This document shows positions 8,812-17,260 of a stretch of DNA of 64,000 nucleotides, piece by piece. Positions within the stretch are counted from its first letter, which is position 1; each line of letters opens with the position of its first letter. Source of the DNA: Amycolatopsis palatopharyngis (GTDB taxonomy: Bacteria > Actinomycetota > Actinomycetes > Mycobacteriales > Pseudonocardiaceae); assembly GCF_003385185.1 (NCBI RefSeq), contig NZ_PQHZ01000001.1:124001-188000 (forward strand), written 5' to 3'. The notes beneath the pieces are model-generated. The model was not told the origin of the DNA. It saw nothing but the letters and a program-made list of their open reading frames with translations, and did no database searches. Made by a program: the position numbers and the translations under genes.

Positions 8812-9437
8812 CCCTGTCCCGCGAAGCGATGGCATCCCGGGCGGCGCAGGAATTGCGCGACGGCCAGTACGTCAACCTCGGGATCGGCATCCCCACGCTG
8901 GTGCCGAACCATGTACCCGAGGACATCACTGTCGTACTGCACAGCGAGAACGGCATCCTCGGCGTCGGGGGCTACCCCCTCGCCGGCGCGGAGGACCCGG
9001 ATCTCATCAACGCCGGCAAGGAAACCGTCACGGTCAGGCCGGGCGCGACGTTCTTCGACTCGGCGGACAGCTTCGGCATGATCCGCGGCGGCCACATCGA
9101 CGTGGCGATCCTGGGCGCCATGCAGGTTTCCGCTACCGGAGACATCGCGAACTGGTCCATTCCGGGAAAAATGATCAAAGGGATGGGCGGCGCGATGGAT
9201 CTGGTCCACGGGGCGCGCAGGGTGATCGTGCTGATGGAGCACACCGCGAAGGACGGTACCCCCAAAATCGTCGACCGTTGCGGACTCCCGCTCACGGGTC
9301 GAGCCGTGGTGGATCGCATCATCACCGACCTGGCCGTCCTCGATGTGACCGCCGACGGTCTCCTGCTGCGCGAGCTGTCACCGGGTGTGAACGAGGCAGA
9401 GGTACGTGCCCGGACCGCGGCCGCGATACTCAGTTAG
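8808..9437 (+). CDS. 3-oxoacid CoA-transferase subunit B
   Basis: 209 residues of the beta subunit (ScoB/PcaJ/AtoA). The catalytic glutamate is in '[10 protein letters not shown]' (SENG motif, near residue 46), which forms the glutamyl-CoA thioester. '[43 protein letters not shown]' is the other family signature. It is translationally coupled to subunit A through ATGA. Its 3' end overlaps the convergent SgcJ-like gene by eight bases. Confidence 0.94.
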   Translation: MTLSREAMASRAAQELRDGQYVNLGIGIPTLVPNHVPEDITVVLHSENGILGVGGYPLAGAEDPDLINAGKETVTVRPGATFFDSADSFGMIRGGHIDVAILGAMQVSATGDIANWSIPGKMIKGMGGAMDLVHGARRVIVLMEHTAKDGTPKIVDRCGLPLTGRAVVDRIITDLAVLDVTADGLLLRELSPGVNEAEVRARTAAAILS

Positions 9438-9915
9438 CCGCATCAGTGGCCACCCCCTCGAACCGGCCATCGCGGTAGTTCACAGCTGCCCGGCGCCCGT
9501 CCTGTGCGGCCAGGCTTTCGGCGCCGGGCACCACGTCTGTGTTGTGTGCGGAGACAACCAGCCACCCCGTATCCAGTCGTCGCGTGACGAAGGAGAACAC
9601 GCCGCGACGAACGTCCCCGTCGCTACCGCTGGGCAGGCGCTGCCCACGCAGCGTCCACCGGCAGTGCACGACGGCGGCATCGGGGCCGATCTGTCGTACC
9701 GCTGTCCCCGACACGCGCAGCACCGACCCGGGAAAGATCGTCCGCAGCCCGTACGCGTGTGCGTCACGAATGCTTTCCCTGTCGTGCCACCACAAACCGA
9801 CAACGTTGACGAAGTCCGCGTCGGCAGCGAACAAACCGGCGATGCCGTCCGGATCACCTCGGTTCCACGCTTCGGCGAACCGGCTCGGCACGTCCCGGGG
9901 AAACGGCACCGGCAT
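9430..9915 (-). CDS. SgcJ/EcaC-family SnoaL-like protein
   Basis: 161 residues of the SgcJ/EcaC subgroup of NTF2-like proteins ('[41 protein letters not shown]'). Members sit in secondary-metabolite and redox clusters but their reaction is poorly defined. The start codon overlaps the stop of the FMN reductase by one base (TGATG), so it is the third gene of the 11650-9430 operon. It overlaps the CoA-transferase gene tail to tail. Confidence 0.82.
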   Translation of the reverse strand: MPVPFPRDVPSRFAEAWNRGDPDGIAGLFAADADFVNVVGLWWHDRESIRDAHAYGLRTIFPGSVLRVSGTAVRQIGPDAAVVHCRWTLRGQRLPSGSDGDVRRGVFSFVTRRLDTGWLVVSAHNTDVVPGAESLAAQDGRRAAVNYRDGRFEGVATDAAN

Positions 9916-10550
9916 CAGGCGACCCCGGCCAGCGGGCCACCGGCGAGCAGCTGATCGAACGGCGTGGGATTCTCGTACGGATCTGTCGCCGTCACGGGAG
10001 TCGCGCGCACCAGCAGATCGGCCAGCTCGCCCGCCGCGCGGTCAGCCCGATCCGACAGCGAACCACCCGGGGCCCTGCCTGTCCCCCAGTCCTCGGAGGC
10101 CGCGTAGACGGCGGTGGGCACGACCACTGAGCGAAGATAGGCGAACAGGGGACGAACCGCGTGCTCGAGAACCAGCGAGTGCCGAGCCGTGCCGCCCGTG
10201 GCCCCGATCAGCACCGGCTTACCAGCCAGCGAATCGGGTTCGAGAACGTCGAAGAACGACTTGAACAACCCGCTGTAGGAGGCGGTGAAGATCGGGGTGA
10301 CCACGATCAGCCCGTCAGCGCCGGTCGCGGTGTCGATCGCCTTCCGGAGTTCCGCGGACGGGAACCCGGTGAGCAGATGGTCGGCCAGATCATGGGCGTG
10401 GTCACGCACCTCGATCACCTCGATCTCCGGTACCAGGTCGTGGTCTCGCAGGTGAGCCGATGCCGCCTCACTGAGCCGATCGGCCAGCATCCGGGTGGAT
10501 GACGGCCTGCTCAGCCCTGCGGTCACGACGGTCAGCTTGCGTGTTGTCAT
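9915..10550 (-). CDS. NADPH-dependent FMN reductase (CE1759 family)
   Basis: 211 residues of flavodoxin-like fold: 'VVTAGLSRPSSTRMLADRL' is the phosphate-binding loop for FMN, and 'GLIVVTPIFTASYSGLFKSFFDVLE' the second flavin-contact segment. It would supply reduced FMN to the luciferase-like monooxygenase immediately upstream; the two genes overlap by four bases (ATGA), the standard arrangement of the CE1758/CE1759 two-component pair. Confidence 0.9.
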   Translation of the reverse strand: MTTRKLTVVTAGLSRPSSTRMLADRLSEAASAHLRDHDLVPEIEVIEVRDHAHDLADHLLTGFPSAELRKAIDTATGADGLIVVTPIFTASYSGLFKSFFDVLEPDSLAGKPVLIGATGGTARHSLVLEHAVRPLFAYLRSVVVPTAVYAASEDWGTGRAPGGSLSDRADRAAGELADLLVRATPVTATDPYENPTPFDQLLAGGPLAGVA

Positions 10551-11650
10551 CGCAGCACCTTTGCTTCCTCGGCCTGCTCACGCCCGGTGGCGAGCAGGCT
10601 CGTGTGGGTCGGGGCTTCCGGGACATGTGCCGGTCGTAACGCGTCGAACTCCTTACGCAGCACGGGGATGACCTCCTCACCAAGGATGTCCAGCTGCTCG
10701 AGCGCCGATTTCAGGGGCAGCCCCGCATGGTCGACCAGGAACAGCTGGCGCTGGTAGTCCCCGAAGTGCTCGCGGAAGGTGAGCGTCTTGTCGATGGCCT
10801 GCTGCGGCGAACCCACGGTCAGGGGCGTGGCCTCAGCGAAATCCTCGAGCGACGGCCCGCCGCCGTACACTGGAGCGTGGTCGAAGTAGGGCCGGAACTC
10901 CCGGATCGCGTCCTGCGAGTTGCGGCGCAGGAACAACTGCCCGCCAAGACCGACGATCGCCTGGTCCGCACGTCCGTGCCCGTAGTGCTCGTAGCGCTGC
11001 CGGTACAGGCCGACCAGCCGGGTGAAGTGGTCCTTGGGCCAGAAGATGTGATTGGCGAAGAACCCATCCCCGTAGTAGGCGGCCTGCTCGGCGATCTCCG
11101 GACTGCGGATCGAACCGTGCCACACGAACGGCGGGACACCATCCAAGGGCCGCGGCGTCGAGGTGAACCCCTGCAACGGTGTGCGGAACTTGCCTTCCCA
11201 GTCCACCACGTCCTCGCGCCACAACCTGCGCAACAGGTGGTAGTTCTCGATGGCCAGCGGAATGCCCTGCCGGATGTCCTTGCCGAACCAGGGATAGACC
11301 GGGCCGGTGTTGCCGCGCCCCATCATCAGATCCACCCGGCCGTCAGCCAGATGCTGCAACATCGCGTAGTCCTCGGCGATCTTGACCGGGTCGTTCGTCG
11401 TGATCAGCGTCGTCGAGGTGGACAGGATGATTCGCTCCGTCCGAGCCGCGATGTAGCCGAGCATCGTCGTCGGTGACGACGGCACGAACGGCGGGTTGTG
11501 GTGCTCGCCCATGGCGAAGACGTCAAGACCGACCTCCTCGGCCTTCAGCGCGAGGGCCACCATCGCCTTGATCCGCTCGGCCTCACTCGGCGTCGTCCCG
11601 CTCGTGGGGTCGGGGGTCACGTCACCGACGGTGAATATCCCGAACTGCAT
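10547..11650 (-). CDS. LLM-class flavin-dependent oxidoreductase (CE1758 family)
   Basis: 367 residues, a bacterial-luciferase-like TIM barrel: 'MQFGIFTVGDV' beta strand 1, 'VGLDVFAMGEHHNPPFVPSSP' and 'ADGRVDLMMGRGNTGPVYPWFGKD'. Such enzymes use reduced FMN and O2 to oxygenate organic substrates. I start at ATG 11650 with GGAGCGG upstream; the longer open frame to 11812 runs through the promoter region. It is the first gene of a three-gene operon, and its promoter spacer carries the ATGC-N4-GCAT palindrome. Confidence 0.9.
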   Translation of the reverse strand: MQFGIFTVGDVTPDPTSGTTPSEAERIKAMVALALKAEEVGLDVFAMGEHHNPPFVPSSPTTMLGYIAARTERIILSTSTTLITTNDPVKIAEDYAMLQHLADGRVDLMMGRGNTGPVYPWFGKDIRQGIPLAIENYHLLRRLWREDVVDWEGKFRTPLQGFTSTPRPLDGVPPFVWHGSIRSPEIAEQAAYYGDGFFANHIFWPKDHFTRLVGLYRQRYEHYGHGRADQAIVGLGGQLFLRRNSQDAIREFRPYFDHAPVYGGGPSLEDFAEATPLTVGSPQQAIDKTLTFREHFGDYQRQLFLVDHAGLPLKSALEQLDILGEEVIPVLRKEFDALRPAHVPEAPTHTSLLATGREQAEEAKVLR

Positions 11651-11675
11651 GATCCGCTCCTTACCGATACTGGTA

Positions 11676-11695
11676 TGTATATGCACCTGCATACA
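11676..11695 (-). promoter_or_regulatory. Operator in the LLM-oxidoreductase promoter (ATGC-N4-GCAT)
   Basis: TGTATATGCACCTGCATACA is an inverted repeat with core ATGC-N4-GCAT at 11681-11692. On the minus strand it lies just downstream of a possible -35 TTGTTG, in the 17-base spacer before ATACCA. The core recurs at 11811-11822 and 16431-16442. Confidence 0.65.
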
Positions 11696-11798
11696 ACAAG
11701 GCGGATGCGGTCGGCATTCCGGCAGAGGAGCCCTGAACTCGGCGGATTTCGGTGACGCGGGCCACCGCGACGCATCGGGAATAGCCGCCCTGGATCGC

Positions 11799-11827
11799 TT
11801 GTTCTGATGCATGCGAGAGCATAGATC
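11799..11827 (+). promoter_or_regulatory. Pirin-gene promoter with ATGC-N4-GCAT operator
   Basis: TTGTTC (11799-11804), 17 bases, TAGATC (11822-11827). The core palindrome ATGCGAGAGCAT occupies 11811-11822, inside the spacer and touching the -10. The pirin ATG is at 11846, with GAAGGGA just upstream. Confidence 0.6.
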
Positions 11828-11845
11828 TGGACCGAAGGGAACGTT

Positions 11846-12823
11846 ATGCCTGCCGTAACCGTCGACAACCCGCTGGTGCTGCCGCGGATCAACCGCCCTG
11901 GCCCCGCCTCACGGGACCGGGCGCCGCGCCAGGTGGTCACCGCCCACAAGCAGATGGAAGGAGCAGGATTCGAGGTGCGCCGTCCGTTTCCGAGCCTCGA
12001 CCTGCGCGGAGCGGATCCGCTCATCCTCCTCGACCACCTCGGTGAGGTCGCCTACGAACCGCACGAGGCCAAAGGCGCGCCCTGGCATCCACATCGCGGC
12101 TTCGAGACCGTCACGTACCTCCTCGACGGCATGTTCGTACACCACGACTCACATGGCGGCGGTGGCACGATCGCCGAGGGCGACACCCAGTGGATGACCG
12201 CGGGCTCCGGCGTGCTGCACGACGAGCTGCCGTCGGAGGAACTGGTGATCAAGGGTGGCTGGTTCCACGGCGTGCAACTGTGGGTGAACCTGCCGAAGAA
12301 GCAGAAGTGGGTCGCGCCTCGCTACCAGGACCTGCGCGGCGGTGACCTCACTCTGCTGACCTCCGAAGACGGCGGCGCACTCGTCCGGCTGATCGCCGGT
12401 GAAGTGGACGGTCACCAGGGCCCCGGATCGACCTACACGCCGATCGCCTACGCCCATGCCAGCCTCTCCCCCGGCGCACAGCTGTCCACTCCATGGCCCG
12501 CCGACTACACCGCAATGGTCTACGTGCTCTCCGGCGACGGCACTGTCGGCGCCGAAGCCCGCCCGGTGACCGAAGGTCAACTCGCGGTCCTCGGGGCGGG
12601 AGAGTCGATCACGGTCGCCGCGGCCGGGGCTCAGCACAACCGAACCGGCGCACTGGAGGTCCTGCTGCTCGGCGGCAAACCGATCAACGAGCCAGTCATC
12701 CAGTACGGACCCTTCGTCATGAACGACGAATCCGAGATCGTCCAGGCCATGCGCGACTACGAAGCCGGGCGAATGGGCTCCATCCCCGCCGAACACGTCG
12801 GGGCCACCCGGCCCGGCAGCTGA
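11846..12823 (+). CDS. Pirin-family cupin protein
   Basis: 325 residues, two-cupin pirin. Metal-ligand motifs are visible: 'WHPHRGFETVTYLLDG' supplies His pairs, followed by 'VLHDELPSEE' with the later His/Glu. Bacterial pirins include quercetin 2,3-dioxygenases and iron-dependent redox sensors; which applies here cannot be told. It is the first plus-strand gene behind the shared operator and precedes an FMN reductase and a quinone oxidoreductase-like gene, which favours a flavonoid/quinone or electrophile response. Confidence 0.92.
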   Translation: MPAVTVDNPLVLPRINRPGPASRDRAPRQVVTAHKQMEGAGFEVRRPFPSLDLRGADPLILLDHLGEVAYEPHEAKGAPWHPHRGFETVTYLLDGMFVHHDSHGGGGTIAEGDTQWMTAGSGVLHDELPSEELVIKGGWFHGVQLWVNLPKKQKWVAPRYQDLRGGDLTLLTSEDGGALVRLIAGEVDGHQGPGSTYTPIAYAHASLSPGAQLSTPWPADYTAMVYVLSGDGTVGAEARPVTEGQLAVLGAGESITVAAAGAQHNRTGALEVLLLGGKPINEPVIQYGPFVMNDESEIVQAMRDYEAGRMGSIPAEHVGATRPGS

Positions 12824-12850
12824 AACCAACGCACAGTCAGGAGAACAGTC

Positions 12851-13435
12851 ATGGCCAACCCCTTACTCCAGATCGTCATCACCAGCACCCGGCCGGGCCG
12901 GGTCGGCGTACCCGTCGCACAGTGGTTCACCGAGATCGCGAAGGAACACGACGGATTCGACCTCGAGATCGTCGACCTCGCCGAGATCGACCTGCCGATG
13001 ACCGACGAACCGCACCATCCCCGCCTCCGGCAGTACGTGCACCAGCACACAAAGGACTGGAGCGCCACTGTGGACCGCGCCGACGCGTTCGTCTTCGTCA
13101 TGCCCGAATACAACTTCGGCTTCAACGCCGCGCTGAAGAACGCGCTGGACCACCTGAGCGCCGAATGGCAGCACAAAGCGGTCGGATTCGTCAGCTACGG
13201 CGGTGTCTCCGCGGGCACCAGGGCTGTCCAGATGATCAAACAGGTGGTCACCACGCTCAAGATGGTGCCCATCCCCGAAGCCGTATCCATCCCGTTCGTC
13301 CAGAACTTTTTGGACAAAGACGGGAAGATCTTGCCCAACGAGGTGATGCAGTCCTCGGCAAAGGCAATGCTCGACGAGTTGCACCGCTTCGCCGAGGCGC
13401 TGCGTCCGCTGCGCGACAACAACACCGACGACTGA
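12851..13435 (+). CDS. NADPH-dependent FMN reductase / quinone reductase-like protein
   Basis: 194 residues, flavodoxin-like. 'ITSTRPGRVGVPVAQWFTEIA' is the FMN phosphate loop and 'DAFVFVMPEYNFGFNAALKNALDHLSAEW' is the PEYN motif of the ArsH/YLR011w/ChrR group that reduces quinones, chromate or azo dyes. 28 bases separate it from the pirin gene, with AGGAGA before ATG 12851, so the two are probably co-transcribed. Two-electron quinone reduction would protect against redox cycling. Confidence 0.9.
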   Translation: MANPLLQIVITSTRPGRVGVPVAQWFTEIAKEHDGFDLEIVDLAEIDLPMTDEPHHPRLRQYVHQHTKDWSATVDRADAFVFVMPEYNFGFNAALKNALDHLSAEWQHKAVGFVSYGGVSAGTRAVQMIKQVVTTLKMVPIPEAVSIPFVQNFLDKDGKILPNEVMQSSAKAMLDELHRFAEALRPLRDNNTDD

Positions 13436-13538
13436 CAGACAGCCGCCGTCCCTCGGTTGCAGCACAGAGTTCCGCGGCGATCGCGGTCGCGGACAGCGAA
13501 CCCCCATCGAAAGGCCGCTCCCACAGAAGGGACACACC

Positions 13539-14471
13539 ATGCGTGCCGCAGTCGTCAGTTCCACCGATCGCCCACCTGAGGTAGGCGAGTTTCCGGAGCC
13601 GCCGGAGACCGGCGATGTCGGCCGGGTACTGGCCGCAGGGCTCAACCCCGTGGACCGCGCGATCGCGGCCGGTTCGATGCCGTTGCACGTGCTGCGCCCG
13701 CCCGCCGTGGCAGGGTTCGAAGGGATCGCCGAACGCGCTGACGGATCGCGGGTCTACTTCTCGGCTCCACGAGCCCCATACGGTTCGTTCGCCGAGCGCG
13801 TCCCACTCGCGGGCGCGGAGACAGCACCCGTGCCCGCGGGACTGGACCCCGTCGCCGCCGCGGCCATCGGTGTGCCGGGGATCGCGGCCTGGCTCGCGCT
13901 CACCAAGGCCGGCGCGCTGCAAGCAGGCGAGTCGGTTCTTGTCCTGGGCGCCACCGGTGCCGTTGGCCGGGTTGCCATCCAGGCCGCCCGCGCGCTCGGC
14001 GCATCGAGGATCGTCGGGACCGCCCGATCGAGCGCCGGGTTCGACCTCATCGAACGGACGGGCGCGTCCGCGGTCTCCACCGCCGACCCCGATGTCCTCG
14101 CGAGCGAACTCACGCGGGTCGCGGCCGGCGGATTCGATGTCGTGGTCGACACCTTGTGGGGCCCGCCCCTTGTCGCTGCCTTGGGCAGCGTTCGCCGAGG
14201 TGGCCGTATCGCGCAGGTGGGCAACGCCGCGGGCGTACAAGCCGACGTTGCCGCTCCGGCATTTCGCAATCGGCGCGTGAGCATCGTCGGTCACTCGAAT
14301 TTCCTTGCCTCAGCCCAGGATCGCGAGGTGGCGTTCGGCAGGGTGGCCGAGCTCGCCGCACAGGGCGCCCTCCGCGTGGACAGCGATGCCGTTCCCCTCG
14401 CCGAGTTCGGCGCGGCATGGCAGGGCCTCGCAGACGGCGGGCCCACGGGCAAGGTCGTCATCGTGCCCTGA
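13539..14471 (+). CDS. Zinc-free alcohol dehydrogenase / quinone oxidoreductase-like protein
   Basis: 310 residues of the MDR superfamily without the structural zinc loop, like QOR/zeta-crystallin. The NADPH fold is at 'VLVLGATGAVGRVAIQAARALGA' (about 128-150), followed by 'VDTLWGPPLVAALGSVRRGGRIAQVG'. It would reduce quinones or enones with NADPH. It follows the FMN reductase by 103 bases and precedes an MBL hydrolase and an SDR, in the same apparent operon. Confidence 0.88.
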   Translation: MRAAVVSSTDRPPEVGEFPEPPETGDVGRVLAAGLNPVDRAIAAGSMPLHVLRPPAVAGFEGIAERADGSRVYFSAPRAPYGSFAERVPLAGAETAPVPAGLDPVAAAAIGVPGIAAWLALTKAGALQAGESVLVLGATGAVGRVAIQAARALGASRIVGTARSSAGFDLIERTGASAVSTADPDVLASELTRVAAGGFDVVVDTLWGPPLVAALGSVRRGGRIAQVGNAAGVQADVAAPAFRNRRVSIVGHSNFLASAQDREVAFGRVAELAAQGALRVDSDAVPLAEFGAAWQGLADGGPTGKVVIVP

Positions 14472-14543
14472 ACAACCAGGGCAGAACCGGGTGTCGCGCG
14501 GAAGCACCAACGTGGCACCACCTCAACCGGAAGGCGGATACTC

Positions 14544-15443
14544 ATGTCAGAACCAGCACGTCACTTCGTCCAGGAGGGGTCGACCGACCTGTCCGCCGGC
14601 TTTCTCACCCGTGAGCTCAAGCCGGGAGTCTTCCTCGTCTCCAACGGCAACTATCAAACACTGTTCACCACGACCGGTGCCGGCGTCGTTCTGCTCGACG
14701 CACCACCTCCGCTGGTGGAGTTCCTCCCGGCGGCGATCGCCGATGTCACCGAGGAAAAACTGCACACCATCGTCTACTCACACGGACACACCGACCACAT
14801 CGGCGGTGCGCACCTGCTCGCTCGCGACGGGGTGAACATCGTGGCCGAGACGAGCACGGCCCGCTTCCTGGAAGAAAAGAGCGACCCCAGGCGCCCGGCA
14901 CCCACAACGATCTACGACGAGCGCACCACACTTCAGGTCGGCTCGCGCAGGATCGAACTGTTCCGGGACGGATTCCACTCCGCGGATGGCGACACGGTGA
15001 TGTATCTACCCGACGATCGAGTGATCGTGGCCATCGACCTGCTCGCTCCGGGATGGGTCCCACTCCTGGACTTCGACATCACCGAGAACATGTTCGCCTA
15101 CATGCGGGCCTTCGACAAGTTCCTGAGCTACGACTTTGAGTTCTTCCTCTCCGGCCACACAGCGGAAGCGGCGCGACGTGAAGATGTCGAGATCACCCGC
15201 GACTACGTGATGGACGTCTACCACACGGTCAAGCGGCTCCACGACGAGATCAATTTCTCCGAACTCCTCGCCGAGCACCGCGAGAGCGAGCAGGAGGGCA
15301 TCAAACGGATCATCGAGGAAGTAACGCGGCGCGCGACAAAGGAACTGTCCGATCGCTGGCTGGACGGCCCGATGAAGGGCGTGGATCTGTGGACCGAGAG
15401 CCACGCCAGGCAGATGGTGCTGTACGTGCGCTGGACAGACTGA
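14544..15443 (+). CDS. MBL-fold metallo-hydrolase
   Basis: 299 residues. The metallo-beta-lactamase motif HxHxDH is present as 'YSHGHTDHIGGAH' (about 75-87), with further ligands expected at 'GFHSADGDTVMYLP' (Asp) and 'FFLSGHTAEA' (His). The fold hydrolyses thioesters, lactones, sulfates or other bonds; the substrate here is unknown. The C-terminal 80 residues are helical and charged. AAGGCGG precedes ATG 14544. It belongs with the surrounding oxidoreductase genes. Confidence 0.88.
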   Translation: MSEPARHFVQEGSTDLSAGFLTRELKPGVFLVSNGNYQTLFTTTGAGVVLLDAPPPLVEFLPAAIADVTEEKLHTIVYSHGHTDHIGGAHLLARDGVNIVAETSTARFLEEKSDPRRPAPTTIYDERTTLQVGSRRIELFRDGFHSADGDTVMYLPDDRVIVAIDLLAPGWVPLLDFDITENMFAYMRAFDKFLSYDFEFFLSGHTAEAARREDVEITRDYVMDVYHTVKRLHDEINFSELLAEHRESEQEGIKRIIEEVTRRATKELSDRWLDGPMKGVDLWTESHARQMVLYVRWTD

Positions 15444-15466
15444 TCACGGATGGAGAGACGACACTC

Positions 15467-16234
15467 ATGGCGCAAGCGAAATTCGACTTCACGGGCAGGA
15501 CCGTCCTCATCACCGGCGGGTCGACCGGGATCGGCCGTGCCACGGCGCTCGCGTTCGGCGAGGCCGGTGCCTCGGTCGTGATCGGCAGCCGCGACCGGGA
15601 CGCAGGCGAACAAGTCGCGCAAGAGATCGAGCGGGCGGGCGGGAAGGCGTCGCACCTGCGGGTCGACGTCTCGAAGGACGACGACGTACGAGGCCTCGTC
15701 GAACACGCAGTCGCGACTTTCGGCGGGCTGGACGTGGCTTTCAACAACGCTGGAACCCTCCCACCCACCGGTTCGCTCACCGACCAGACGGTCGAGGACT
15801 GGCACCGGACACTGGCGGTGGACCTCACCGGCGTCTTCTACTCCCTGCGACACGAGATCCGGGCCATGCTCGACAACGGAGGCGGCTCAATCATCAACAC
15901 CGCCTCGGTGGCCGGTCTTATCGCCGACCCCGGCATGTCGCCATACGTGGCGGCAAAACACGGCGTCATCGGTCTCACCAAAGCGGCGGCACTCGACTAC
16001 GCGACGCAGGGAATCCGGGTCAACGCAATCGCCCCAGGGCTCGTGCGCACGCCAATGATCGACGGGTGGATGAACGATCCCGAAATGCGCGACACGGTTC
16101 TGGGGTATTCACCCCAGCAGCGGGTCTCCGAGCCGGAGGAGATTGCCGGCCTGGTGCTGTTTCTCGCCTCGGACCTTTCGCCGTTCGTCAACGGCGCCGT
16201 ATACCCGATCGACGGTGGGCAGACCGCTCACTGA
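15467..16234 (+). CDS. Short-chain dehydrogenase/reductase
   Basis: 255 residues of classical SDR: 'GGSTGIGRA' cofactor loop near residue 14, 'NNAG' in 'VAFNNAGTLPP', catalytic Ser in 'IINTASVAG', and Tyr-x3-Lys as 'PYVAAKHG'. The acidic residue after beta-2 is absent ('IGSRDRDAG'), which suggests NADP(H). I start at ATG 15467, preceded by GGAGAG. It follows the MBL gene by 23 bases and is followed by a hairpin at 16298-16330, so it is likely the last gene of the pirin operon. Confidence 0.93.
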   Translation: MAQAKFDFTGRTVLITGGSTGIGRATALAFGEAGASVVIGSRDRDAGEQVAQEIERAGGKASHLRVDVSKDDDVRGLVEHAVATFGGLDVAFNNAGTLPPTGSLTDQTVEDWHRTLAVDLTGVFYSLRHEIRAMLDNGGGSIINTASVAGLIADPGMSPYVAAKHGVIGLTKAAALDYATQGIRVNAIAPGLVRTPMIDGWMNDPEMRDTVLGYSPQQRVSEPEEIAGLVLFLASDLSPFVNGAVYPIDGGQTAH

Positions 16235-16297
16235 CCCGCTGCCGAATACACCGAAGTAGCCGGAGACCTCGGACGCACCATAACTCCACAATAGACC

Positions 16298-16330
16298 GAC
16301 GGACGCGATGCCAAATGGATCGCGTCCGTC
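16298..16330. terminator. Terminator hairpin after the pirin-SDR operon
   Basis: Perfect 12-bp arms GACGGACGCGAT (16298-16309) and complement (16319-16330) with a 9-base loop, 64 bases past the SDR stop. It separates this operon from the isochorismatase promoter. Confidence 0.65.
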
Positions 16331-16421
16331 ACTGTGTTCACCGGAAACGCAGGACCTGGAAGTTCGAAGTCCTCGGCTTCGGTGCGGCGAGGAACGCGGA
16401 ATACATCGCCCGTTGCCGCTG

Positions 16422-16449
16422 TTGACATGTATGCGCAAGCATGAACTAC
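16422..16449 (+). promoter_or_regulatory. Isochorismatase-gene promoter with ATGC-N4-GCAT operator
   Basis: A consensus -35 TTGACA (16422-16427) is followed by a 17-base spacer that contains ATGCGCAAGCAT (16431-16442); the -10 (about 16444-16450) is weak. An operator between -35 and -10 suits repression by exclusion of polymerase. Confidence 0.65.
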
Positions 16450-16462
16450 CAAGGAGGTTCCA

Positions 16463-17149
16463 ATGACGCACAACGCAACGGAGCTGGCCAAGCCGGCCAG
16501 CAGCCTGCTCACTCCGGACAACTCGGCGCTGTTACTGGTCGACCACCAGTCGCAAATGGGCATCGGGGTCCGCAACACCAACCTGGCCGAGGTCATCGAC
16601 AACACGGCCCAACTGGCCGCCTCGGCCCGATTGTTCGAGGTCCCGACGCTGCTCACCACCGTGGCTGAGACGTTCAGTGGCCCGGTATTCGACAAGGTGG
16701 TCAGCGAACTCGACGAGAAGGTGGTGACCGACCGGATCGAGCGGACGACGGTGAATGCCTGGGAAGACGAGCGGGTGGTCGACTGGGTGCTGCAGACCGG
16801 TCGTAAGAAGCTGGTGATCGCGGGTCTCTGGACCGAGATTTGCGTAGCATACCCGGCGCTGTCCGCAATCGAAGCCGGATTCGAGGTCTACTTCGTCGAA
16901 GACGCCAGCGGCGGCGTTTCCGAGACGGCACACCGTGCGGCGATCAACCGGATGCTCCAGGCCGGTGCCGTGCCGATCACCTCGGCACAGTACCTGTACG
17001 AGCTGCACCGCGACTGGGCGAATGCCGACAAGTACAACGACGTGATCGACATCGCGAAGAAGTACCAGGGCGTGTTTGGCATCGGGATCGAGTACTACCA
17101 GTTCCAGGCAGCCAAAATCGCGGAGGCCGAAGCCGCGAACAGTCAGTAG
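16463..17149 (+). CDS. YcaC-like isochorismatase-family hydrolase
   Basis: 228 residues. The cysteine-hydrolase triad of the isochorismatase superfamily is visible: Asp in 'LLLVDHQSQM' (about 28), Lys in 'GRKKLVIAG', and nucleophile Cys in 'WTEICVAYPAL' (about 131). The C-terminal extension 'YQGVFGIGIEYYQFQ' is typical of YcaC-type proteins, whose substrate is unknown. AAGGAGG precedes ATG 16463. It has its own promoter with the operator shared by the LLM and pirin genes. Confidence 0.92.
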   Translation: MTHNATELAKPASSLLTPDNSALLLVDHQSQMGIGVRNTNLAEVIDNTAQLAASARLFEVPTLLTTVAETFSGPVFDKVVSELDEKVVTDRIERTTVNAWEDERVVDWVLQTGRKKLVIAGLWTEICVAYPALSAIEAGFEVYFVEDASGGVSETAHRAAINRMLQAGAVPITSAQYLYELHRDWANADKYNDVIDIAKKYQGVFGIGIEYYQFQAAKIAEAEAANSQ

Positions 17150-17165
17150 TCAGTGAGTTCGAACA

Positions 17166-17204
17166 GCGGGTGGCGAGGCTGGTGCTCCCAGCCACGCCAC
17201 CCGC
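17166..17204. terminator. Bidirectional terminator hairpin
   Basis: A long stem: GCGGGTGGCG (17166-17175) pairs with CGCCACCCGC (17195-17204), and an inner GGCTGG/CCAGCC stem continues it with one mismatch. It lies between the convergent isochorismatase and AGCS transporter genes. Confidence 0.7.
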
Positions 17205-17260
17205 CGCTTTATGCCCTTGCCACCTCGCGGCCCGCGAGTGGAGCCGTTGTCGTGATCGAG

